Program-made: the position numbers and the translations under genes
In this document: one piece after another, positions 1 to 5,801 of the stretch
How the letters are laid out: every line of letters begins with the position of its first letter
Position numbering within the stretch: position 1 is the stretch's first letter
Notes under the pieces: model-generated
Told to the model about the DNA's origin: nothing
The model's input: the letters and a program-made list of their open reading frames with translations, nothing else
Database searches by the model: none
Assembly (NCBI GenBank): GCA_030622295.1
Contig: JAUXGI010000004.1
Span: 1 to 15,105, forward strand
Source: Planctomycetota bacterium
Lineage (GTDB): Bacteria > Planctomycetota > B129-G9
DNA: 15,105 bases
Reading direction: 5' to 3'

Positions 1-342
1 AAGGATTATTTATATTGGTCTGAATCGTTTGAATATCTGATGATGGACAAGAAAGCAAAAGAGGCACGGATTAAGGCCAGTCTATGGCACCATATGCCGC
101 CTGAGAGTGTGGCACATTGGAGCGAAATTGGTGCGAAAGAGCGTGCAAAGGTAATGGCAAAGGCAAGCAAATCATGGAAAACCGACAAAGCGGCAAAGAA
201 GACGGCTTGGAGTTTTGGCTTGCCTGTTGGAATTTGGAAGGCGCTGGATGAAAAAACTCGCAACAATTGGCAAATCCTGAGTGATTCCCAAAAACAGGAA
301 ACAATATTCGAAGCAAAGCGCGAGTCGGATGCATCAGATTAG
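1..342 (+). CDS. Small basic protein of unknown function, probably cut by the window's left edge
   Basis: I do not recognise this protein. The first ATG is at 40 (a second follows at 43) and would give 100 aa. No Shine-Dalgarno sequence precedes it, and the frame stays open to base 1 without a stop or any ATG, GTG or TTG, so the gene probably begins outside the window. The visible product is hydrophilic and rich in Lys, Ala and Trp. It has two similar-looking stretches, a WSEIGAKERAKVM segment and a WQILSDSQKQETIF segment, which suggests short amphipathic helices. There is no signal peptide or membrane segment. Its base composition is visibly more AT-rich than the envelope genes downstream, so transfer is possible but unproven. 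A strong hairpin terminator follows 32 bases after the stop, which supports it as a real transcribed gene. Confidence 0.6.
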   Translation, partial: KDYLYWSESFEYLMMDKKAKEARIKASLWHHMPPESVAHWSEIGAKERAKVMAKASKSWKTDKAAKKTAWSFGLPVGIWKALDEKTRNNWQILSDSQKQETIFEAKRESDASD

Positions 343-373
343 TTCCAGTTTTTCAACATGCCTGAATCAGCAC

Positions 374-404
374 AAGGGGAGCGCCTGCTCCCCTTTGTTC
401 TTTA
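374..404 (+). terminator. Rho-independent terminator after the left-edge gene
   Basis: A perfect 9-bp stem (374-382 AAGGGGAGC with 387-395 GCTCCCCTT) closes a 4-base loop. It is followed by a T-rich run, TGTTCTTTA. It lies just past the stop at 342 and would end transcription of the small basic protein gene. Confidence 0.8.
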
Positions 405-453
405 GTGATTTCCTGATGTGGCCGAGGTGATTCCGTTTTCTTCGTGATTTATC

Positions 454-536
454 TTTAACCGCCAAGAGCGCCAAGGTCACCAAGGCACCAAGGAAAATAG
501 ATTTTGTTTTACGTTCTTGGCGTCTTGGCGGTTAAA
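454..536. repeat. CCAAG-rich imperfect inverted repeat
   Basis: The arms at 454-475 (TTTAACCGCCAAGAGCGCCAAG) and 516-536 pair almost fully, with one single-base indel. The left side continues with further CCAAG units, so CCAAG occurs four times at 8-9 base spacing between 462 and 492. The internal 40 bases are AT-rich. The structure could be a REP-like or MITE-like unit. It does not code for protein. Confidence 0.75.
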
Positions 537-565
537 TCGAATATCGGATATTGGGCGGCGGATAA

Positions 566-592
566 AATCTGTGTAATCTGTGAAATCTGTGG
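566..592. repeat. Three tandem 9-mers, AATCTGTGN
   Basis: Units at 566-574, 575-583 and 584-592 read AATCTGTGT, AATCTGTGA and AATCTGTGG. Only the last base varies. They sit in non-coding DNA beside the CCAAG inverted repeat. I know of no function. Confidence 0.75.
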
Positions 593-653
593 ATAAAACA
601 GTCAGAAGCCTAAATGGATCGCGGATGCCGGATGGCGGACATCGGATTCTGTT

Positions 654-724
654 CCCCTCCTACTCGCCTACTTTCCTACCTCCTGCTTTCCTGTACCTCT
701 CCTACCCTCCTACTTCCTACTTTC
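654..724. repeat. Pyrimidine-rich CCTAC repeat tract
   Basis: About 70 bases are almost entirely C and T on the plus strand, with CCTAC or close variants repeated at irregular spacing. It is low-complexity DNA with no coding evidence. Confidence 0.6.
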
Positions 725-751
725 AAGTCCGATTCAGTCCCTGTTGATTGT

Positions 752-769
752 AAGTCAGAAGTCAGAAGT
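752..769. repeat. Tandem GTCAGAA heptamers, copy 1
   Basis: The sequence AAGTCAGAAGTCAGAAGT holds two full GTCAGAA units plus flanks. The same heptamer occurs as four tandem units at 14876-14904 in front of uppS, so it is a dispersed family within this window. Confidence 0.7.
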
Positions 770-869
770 ATCTGCGTTCATCTGTGGCAAAATCCTGTGG
801 GTTAGTTTTTTTTCTCTGTGCCTCCGCGACTCTGCGGCCAAATCGGATGCCCCCGCAATCAGCCCGCCG

Positions 870-898
870 TTGAGTTTCGGCCCTCCCCGTGATATACT
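870..898 (+). promoter_or_regulatory. Sigma70-like promoter for the GT39 gene
   Basis: A -35 box TTGAGT (870-875) is followed, after exactly 17 bases, by a -10 box TATACT (893-898). Transcription would start near 905, about 26 bases before the ATG at 931. This also argues against the in-frame GTG at 889, which lies inside the promoter. Confidence 0.65.
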
Positions 899-930
899 GC
901 CGCACCATCCTGCCACATGCGCGGACAAGA

Positions 931-2877
931 ATGAAACGCAAATCAAAGAAGAAAAGGAAAAGAACGCCTGCAGCCCGTGTCCACAAAGAGCCCGAGAAGA
1001 CCTCGCCACCGGAATCCTGGCTCACGCGGCACGTGCGGGGTCCGATAGTACCGGTCGGCGTGATTGTGCTGCTCGCGGCGTTCGCCCTGCAGGCAGTCAC
1101 CAGCATGAGCCTCAAGTGCGCCACCTCCGACGAAATTGTCGACCTCTCTTCGGGTCACGCCATCCTCGCCCGGCACGACTTCCGCATCACGCCCGAGCAC
1201 GGCGTCCTGCCGCGCGTATGTGCGGCGCTGCCGCTGCTATTCATGGACATTAACGACGGCGCGGATTCCCGGGAATGGCGTGAAGCAAGGGAATGGGACT
1301 ACGGCTTCCTCTTCCTGTACGTCTGGGGCAACGACTGCGACGAGATGCTCTTCTGGTCCCGCTGCATGATGGTGCTGATGGCGCTGGGGCTGGGCCTGTT
1401 GATTTTCATCTGGGCGCGACAACTTTACGGCAATGCGGCGGGCCTGTTCGCGCTGGCACTCTACGCCTTCAGCCCGAACATCCTGGCGCACGGACGCCTC
1501 GTGACCACGGACGTGCCTCTCGCCTTTACGATGCTGCTGGCGCTGTTCTTCTTTGACAGGGCGTTGCGGCGGATTACGCCGCTGCGAGCCGTCCTGGCGG
1601 GAGCGGCCTTCGGCGCGGCGCTCCTGACGAAGTTCTCCGCGCCTATGCTTCTCCTCCTCTTTGTCGCCATGGTGCTTATGCGCGCGCTTGTTCGCGCGCC
1701 CGTTCAGGCGTGGTTTGTACGTCGCTTCACGCTGCGCACAAGGCACGGGAAACTCGCCGCCATGGCGCTGGTGTTGCTCGCGGTGCTGGCCGTCTCCTAC
1801 CTGACAACCTGGGCGGGATACGGCTTTCGGTTTTCGGCCTTCGCCTCTCCGGATGGCCGCTTCATCCAGAGGGCGGGGGAAAAGCCCGAATACCGATGGA
1901 TGCGCGGGCCGTACTCCTTGTGCATGAAGAACCGCCTGCTGCCGGAGGCGTTCCTTCACGGCTCCCAGGTGATAAGCCGCGTGGAACGCCGGGGAAGCCC
2001 CGCCTGCCTCGACGGCGAGCGCTCCAGACAGGGCTGGCGACACTACTTCATCATGACGTTCCTTTATAAGACGCCGGTTCCCATGATAATCTTCATGCTC
2101 GTCGCGGCGGCGCTTTCTTTCCGAATAAGCCGGGGCAAACGGGCCGACGAGATGCCGCTGTATGCGCTCTTCGCCGTTTATTACCTCGCCTCAATATTGA
2201 GCAACATCAACATCGGTCATCGGTACATCATTCCCGCGCTGCCGCCGTTGTTCATACTTACCGGCAAACTCATCAATCATGTCCGGATGCGCGACCGCAC
2301 CAACACCGCCTTCGCTTCGGTTATTCTTGTCGGCTTGTTCGGCTGGTACGTTTACGGAACACTCTCCATATACCCGCACTACCTGGCCTACTTCAACGAA
2401 ATCGCAGGAGGCCCCGACCACGGCCACGAACACCTCACCGACTCAAACCTCGACTGGGGCCAGGACCTCAAACTGCTCAAGACCTACATGGACCGGAACA
2501 ACATACAGGAAGTGCATCTCGCGTACTGGGGCAACGGCTCTCCTTGCTACTACGGCATAAACTACAAATACCTGCCGTGCGGCATACGAGACCCGGGCAT
2601 CCGTCGCATACCCCCGCCCATTCGGCCGGGCGACCGGGTCGCCATCAGCGTCAACCTGTGGACTGACTCCTTCTACACGCCCTACTATCCGGGCATGATG
2701 GAATACAGGAAACTGCGTCCGTTCCTGGAAGAAGAACCCGTCACGAAAATCGGCTACTCCATTTGGATTTTCCGGGCACGCCGCCCCGCCGCGTTTGTGC
2801 GTGAAAGACATCCTGGTTCGGGCGCCCCCCAATGGGTTCCCGTATCTCCTGCGGCATCACACCCCGCACACCCGTGA
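931..2877 (+). CDS. GT39-family (PMT/ArnT-like) multi-pass membrane glycosyltransferase
   Basis: This 648-aa integral membrane protein probably transfers a sugar from a polyprenyl-phosphate donor to an acceptor on the outer side of the inner membrane; the actual substrate cannot be read from sequence. A very basic N-terminus (KRKSKKKRKR) precedes TM1 at about residues 38-56. It is followed by an acidic SDEIVDLSSGHAI motif near residues 66-78, where GT39/PMT enzymes carry the catalytic Asp-Glu. A second PMT-like segment, HGRLVTTDVPLAF, lies near 187-199, and several more hydrophobic helices follow. The C-terminal soluble part contains SNLDWGQDLKLL, typical of this bacterial GT39 group. The ATG at 931 is preferred because the GTG at 889 falls inside the likely promoter. 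The gene is monocistronic or weakly linked to the next one, which has its own promoter. Family assignment is firm and substrate unknown. Confidence 0.85.
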   Translation: MKRKSKKKRKRTPAARVHKEPEKTSPPESWLTRHVRGPIVPVGVIVLLAAFALQAVTSMSLKCATSDEIVDLSSGHAILARHDFRITPEHGVLPRVCAALPLLFMDINDGADSREWREAREWDYGFLFLYVWGNDCDEMLFWSRCMMVLMALGLGLLIFIWARQLYGNAAGLFALALYAFSPNILAHGRLVTTDVPLAFTMLLALFFFDRALRRITPLRAVLAGAAFGAALLTKFSAPMLLLLFVAMVLMRALVRAPVQAWFVRRFTLRTRHGKLAAMALVLLAVLAVSYLTTWAGYGFRFSAFASPDGRFIQRAGEKPEYRWMRGPYSLCMKNRLLPEAFLHGSQVISRVERRGSPACLDGERSRQGWRHYFIMTFLYKTPVPMIIFMLVAAALSFRISRGKRADEMPLYALFAVYYLASILSNINIGHRYIIPALPPLFILTGKLINHVRMRDRTNTAFASVILVGLFGWYVYGTLSIYPHYLAYFNEIAGGPDHGHEHLTDSNLDWGQDLKLLKTYMDRNNIQEVHLAYWGNGSPCYYGINYKYLPCGIRDPGIRRIPPPIRPGDRVAISVNLWTDSFYTPYYPGMMEYRKLRPFLEEEPVTKIGYSIWIFRARRPAAFVRERHPGSGAPQWVPVSPAASHPAHP

Positions 2878-2885
2878 GCGGGTGT
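2868..2885 (+). terminator. Hairpin across the GT39 stop codon
   Basis: ACACCCG (2868-2874) pairs perfectly with CGGGTGT (2879-2885), leaving a TGAG loop that contains the TGA stop at 2875-2877. No T-run follows, so it is a weak or Rho-assisted terminator at best, or an mRNA-stabilising structure. Confidence 0.35.
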
Positions 2886-2957
2886 TCATAACTTCCGAAC
2901 CGCTGATCCGCGTCAACGGGGAAGGGCCTGCCCCTCTCGCGGTCGCGCAGGGGACAG

Positions 2958-2986
2958 TTGACACCATTCCGTGCACGTGTTAGAAT
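2958..2986 (+). promoter_or_regulatory. Strong sigma70-like promoter upstream of the DUF2064 gene
   Basis: A consensus -35 box TTGACA (2958-2963), a 17-base spacer and a -10 box TAGAAT (2981-2986, five of six consensus bases) lie just ahead of the gene at 3023. The predicted start of transcription is near 2993, leaving a leader of about 30 bases. It probably drives the DUF2064 and PAP2 genes together, since they are only 9 bases apart. Confidence 0.75.
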
Positions 2987-3022
2987 TCGCAGGGAACGTG
3001 AACATGGATACCGGGCAAGGTG

Positions 3023-3715
3023 ATGACAACCTCGATAGTAATCTTCGCAAAGCAACCGATTGAGGGCCGCACGAAAATCCGCCTGGGGCGCACCCTCGGG
3101 ATGGCCTATTCCGCGAAACTGGCTGAGTGCTTCATCCACGACAGCCTGGCGCTTGTGCGCAACCTGCCCATCGGCCAGAAGAACGTGGCGTACTCGCCCG
3201 AAGAAGCCCGTGGCTATTTTCGCGAACTGGTCAAGCCTCTCCTCGAGTTCTCCACGTACCCGCAGCGCGGGCAGGACCTCGGCGAGCGAATGCAGAACGC
3301 CATCCAGAGGGAGTTCTCAAACGGCGCCGAGAGCGTGGTTGTTCTCGACACCGACAGCCCCACACTGCCCGGACAGTATATCATGCAGGCGTTTGAACTG
3401 CTGAAGAAGGCCGACTTCGTCCTCGGGCCGACCTGCGACGGAGGCTGCTACCTCATGGGGGCCTCGCTGCCCGGCATAACGCCGTTTTCATCCGTGCCCT
3501 GGGGGACTCCGCAGACGTTCAAGAAGACCGTTCATAACATCAGCACGGCCGGACTGAAACTCGCCATTACGCCGCCCTGGTACGATGTGGATACGGAACA
3601 CGGTTTTGAAATGCTGAAGTCACACATCGAGGCGCTTTCGTATTCCGGCGTCAAGGATATACCCACCCACACCGCGGCCTGGCTCACCACTATGGAAAAT
3701 CACCCTTCACGTTGA
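3023..3715 (+). CDS. DUF2064 / TIGR04282-type glycosyltransferase
   Basis: This 230-aa cytoplasmic protein has a GT-A-like nucleotide-sugar transferase fold. It opens with the family signature IVIFAKQPIEGRTKIRL (residues 5-21; the usual form is FAK.P..G..KTRL). It then has VVLDTDSPTLP, in place of the usual GxDxP motif, and GPTCDGGCYLMG, a hallmark of the family. The family was named from arsenosugar biosynthesis clusters, but many members lie elsewhere. No arsenic-methylating or radical-SAM partner is visible here, so that role is not supported. The ATG at 3023 is chosen over an adjacent GTG at 3020 because it begins the normal family N-terminus; the ribosome site is poor (GGCAAGG very close). 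The stop overlaps the Shine-Dalgarno sequence of the PAP2 gene, so the two are probably co-transcribed and coupled. Confidence 0.82.
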   Translation: MTTSIVIFAKQPIEGRTKIRLGRTLGMAYSAKLAECFIHDSLALVRNLPIGQKNVAYSPEEARGYFRELVKPLLEFSTYPQRGQDLGERMQNAIQREFSNGAESVVVLDTDSPTLPGQYIMQAFELLKKADFVLGPTCDGGCYLMGASLPGITPFSSVPWGTPQTFKKTVHNISTAGLKLAITPPWYDVDTEHGFEMLKSHIEALSYSGVKDIPTHTAAWLTTMENHPSR

Positions 3716-3724
3716 GGGAGAAGA

Positions 3725-4756
3725 GTGCAGAAAATAATTCCGCTGCTGGCACTGTGCGCGATGCTTGCGGGTTGTTCCTTTTACGCCTGCGGCGGCCACG
3801 AAAAAGACGGCCCAAGCCCCGCCGGGGGCTCGCCATGCCCCGAAACTGCGCCACGCGACAACAACTGGTGGCATTCATCAATAATCCCGGCAACTGAAAC
3901 GCCGAGGCGGTTCGGCTGGGACCCGAAGGCGTCGGGCATGGAATACCCCGGCATTCATGCCGTTTCCATCACATCGACTCAATTCTCCGGTATGCTTCCG
4001 CCGGACCTGAATAAGGGCAAGTCCTTCTGGGAGCCGCGCCGGGAATTCGACTACCTCTTCGAGAACTACGAATATCCCGACCGCCCGTGGTGGCGCGACC
4101 TCGGGGACATGCCCTCGGCGTTGTGGAAAGATACAAGGCACCTGCTCAAGCCGCGCTACCTTGTCATCCTCGGCATGGGCGCGGCATTGGCGGGCGGAGC
4201 GCGGACGATGGACCACGACATCGCGGACCACTTCGAGGATACCGACGTTTTGGGAGACGGGGAAAACTTCGGCAATGCACTCGGCCATCCGGGCCTGCAC
4301 CTGGGCATTGCCAGGGGAATATGCCTTTACGGGCGCCTCTCAGGCGATAAAGCGGCGCTGGAGCGCGGCCTCATACTCTGCGAAGGTCTTATCATCAACG
4401 ACCTTGCCACGCTTGCGCTGAAAGCCGCATTCAACCGCGAGCGCCCGAACGGCGACAACCTTTCATTTCCCTCGGGTCACGTCTCCTCGACGTTCGCGCT
4501 CGCCGCAATGCTCGACGAGATGTACGGACATCGCGTCGGCTATCCGATGTACCTGCTGGGCGGGTTTGTGGCGTTCTCGCGGATGAACGACGAGGCGCAC
4601 TACCCCTCCGACACCGTATTTGCCGCTTTTCTCGGTTACGCCGTCGGCAAGGCGGTCTTTGACCGGCACCGGGTGGAAATGTTCGGATTCGAACTCGAGC
4701 CCTACATCGAGGAACGCACCGGCGCCTTCGGCCTCTCCCTCTCCCTCGACCTCTAA
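3725..4756 (+). CDS. PAP2-superfamily phosphatase with lipoprotein signal peptide
   Basis: This 343-aa PAP2 (acid phosphatase/lipid phosphatase) enzyme shows all three catalytic motifs: KAAFNRERP (233-241, the KX6RP motif), PSGH (249-252) and SRMNDEAHYPSD (285-296, the SRX5HX3D motif). Such enzymes remove phosphate from lipid phosphates or pyrophosphates, for example undecaprenyl pyrophosphate or phosphatidylglycerol phosphate. The N-terminus is a lipoprotein signal, with lipobox LAGC and Cys17 as the lipidated residue. That puts the enzyme on the periplasmic side, unlike ordinary multi-pass PAP2 phosphatases. About 125 residues of Pro/Trp-rich sequence without a recognised domain separate the lipobox from the core. 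The start is GTG, supported by GAGGGAGAAG immediately upstream. A role in carrier-lipid recycling next to the polysaccharide genes is inference. Confidence 0.87.
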   Translation: MQKIIPLLALCAMLAGCSFYACGGHEKDGPSPAGGSPCPETAPRDNNWWHSSIIPATETPRRFGWDPKASGMEYPGIHAVSITSTQFSGMLPPDLNKGKSFWEPRREFDYLFENYEYPDRPWWRDLGDMPSALWKDTRHLLKPRYLVILGMGAALAGGARTMDHDIADHFEDTDVLGDGENFGNALGHPGLHLGIARGICLYGRLSGDKAALERGLILCEGLIINDLATLALKAAFNRERPNGDNLSFPSGHVSSTFALAAMLDEMYGHRVGYPMYLLGGFVAFSRMNDEAHYPSDTVFAAFLGYAVGKAVFDRHRVEMFGFELEPYIEERTGAFGLSLSLDL

Positions 4757-4767
4757 CCCGCATTTCT

Positions 4768-4812
4768 CAAACTGTCCCCTAAAGGGGTCAGACCCCTTTA
4801 GGGGACAGTTTG
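4768..4812. repeat. Perfect 45-nt palindrome between convergent genes, likely two-way terminator
   Basis: Arms of 22 bases (4768-4789 and 4791-4812) are perfect reverse complements around a single central A. Each arm also contains a smaller near-palindrome, CCCCTAAAGGGG. The core reads GGGGTCAGACCCC. It lies 12 bases after the PAP2 stop and 56 bases from the BY-kinase stop on the other strand. As RNA it would form a very stable hairpin in either direction, ending in AGTTTG rather than a long T-run. It resembles REP/RAYT-type palindromes found scattered in many bacterial genomes. Confidence 0.85.
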
Positions 4813-4867
4813 GATTCTTACCACCCGGATCGGCCTTGCGCGGTCGGCCCTGCCGCTTGCGGAGTCG

Positions 4868-5800
4868 TTATTTCGTTTTGCGGCGTTTTTTGCGGGCCTT
4901 TTGCGGGCGCTCTTGGGGGGAATCGGCGGTGCGTTCGTAGATGTCGGCGTATATGTCGTTGAAGTAGTGGTAGCGGTTCAGGTACTTGGGCATGTAGTTC
5001 TTCATCTGGGTGAGAATCACGCCGAGCACTCCGGCCTTTGCCTGATGCATAAGGCTGATAGCGTGCTCTACGCTTTCGCGCTGCGTGGCGCCGGTTTTCA
5101 CGACCATTATGACGCCGTCGCACATGGCTCCCAGGACCATCGGGTCGGTCGTGGACAACATGGGCGAGGTGTCAATGAGCACGATGTCGAACATCCGACG
5201 TACGGTCGTGAGAACGTTTTTCATCACGGAGGCTTCAATCATTTCGGTGGCGTTGTGCTGACCCCTGCGCGAGAGCAGCACGGCCAGGTTGTCCCGCTCC
5301 GAATATGTGACGGCGTCGGCCAGGCTGCACTTTTCCTTGAGCACGTCCTCCATGTAGTATTCACTGTCGAAGGTGATGTGGTCTTTGACCTTCGGCCTGC
5401 GCAGGTCGCAGTCGATGAGCAGCGTTCGTCGGGTTTCATGCTGGGCCAGGAAGCGGGCGGCGTTGACGGCAGTGTGTGTTTTGCCTTCGTTGTGGTGCGC
5501 GCTGGAAAAGACCAGCGTTTTCACGCCCCGGTCGACCTGCATTGTCTGGAAGTTGGCTCGAATCTCGCGGAATTTCTCCCCGATTTCGCTTGAATGAGAG
5601 AAGGAGCATTCCGGGGAGAACTGAAATTCTTCCACGCGCCGTATGGAGCGCCAGAATGTTTCCGCATCCTCACGGGTCTGCGGCGCAGGCTGTGCGGCAA
5701 CGGCGGCCGCTGGAGCAGGCCCCCGGCCCTCGTGCCGGACCTGGATGTCCAGCGCCGTGTCTATGAGGGCGTTCAGTTTGTCCAGGTTCGTGTTATCCAT
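4868..5800 (-). CDS. BY-kinase (CpsD/CapB/Wzc C-terminal type) tyrosine autokinase
   Basis: This 310-aa cytoplasmic P-loop kinase regulates polymerisation and export of exopolysaccharide with its membrane partner. The Walker A motif is AHHNEGKT (101-108); the usual BY-kinase form has GEGKS, so Asn replaces the first Gly and Thr replaces Ser, but the [AG]x4GK[ST] rule is kept. Walker A' is LLIDCDLRRP (127-136) and Walker B is FDIVLIDTSP (204-213). The C-terminus carries seven tyrosines between about residues 269 and 288 (YMPKYLNRYHYFNDIYADIY), the expected site of autophosphorylation, then a Lys/Arg-rich tail. Residues 1-60 are a linker. The ATG at 5800 lies one base after the stop of the Wzz-type gene (TGACATG), so translation is coupled. 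A GGAGG sits 12 bases upstream. Confidence 0.9.
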   Translation of the reverse strand: MDNTNLDKLNALIDTALDIQVRHEGRGPAPAAAVAAQPAPQTREDAETFWRSIRRVEEFQFSPECSFSHSSEIGEKFREIRANFQTMQVDRGVKTLVFSSAHHNEGKTHTAVNAARFLAQHETRRTLLIDCDLRRPKVKDHITFDSEYYMEDVLKEKCSLADAVTYSERDNLAVLLSRRGQHNATEMIEASVMKNVLTTVRRMFDIVLIDTSPMLSTTDPMVLGAMCDGVIMVVKTGATQRESVEHAISLMHQAKAGVLGVILTQMKNYMPKYLNRYHYFNDIYADIYERTADSPQERPQKARKKRRKTK

Positions 5801-5801
5801 G

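Larger units (their letters stand above)
343..869. other. Gene-free stretch filled with short repeat fragments
   Basis: After the terminator at 374-404 I see no convincing gene here. Open frames in it are short and carry low-complexity translations. The stretch holds a CCAAG-rich inverted repeat (454-536), three tandem 9-mers (566-592), a CCTAC-rich pyrimidine run (654-724) and GTCAGAA heptamers (752-769). Between 770 and 840 lie fragments such as TCTGCGTTCATCTGTGG and CTCTGTGCCTCCGCGACTC. These resemble short dispersed intergenic sequences that recur in genomes of many uncultured bacteria. The region ends at the promoter of the GT39 gene. Confidence 0.7.

Noticed and set aside
454..769. CRISPR array
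   Set aside because: Repeats are short, of several kinds and without equal-length unique spacers; no cas genes are present.
889..930. GTG at 889 as start of the GT39 gene
   Set aside because: It lies inside the predicted promoter (870-898) and adds a non-family N-terminus; ATG 931 fits better.
744..1253. Open frame of 169 codons across repeats and the GT39 start
   Set aside because: Its translation is low-complexity and it overlaps the clearly coding GT39 frame.
3004..3063. 20-codon frame starting at ATG 3004 with AGGGA upstream, overlapping the DUF2064 start
   Set aside because: It could be a leader peptide, but it is short, out of frame and has no supporting features; most likely chance.
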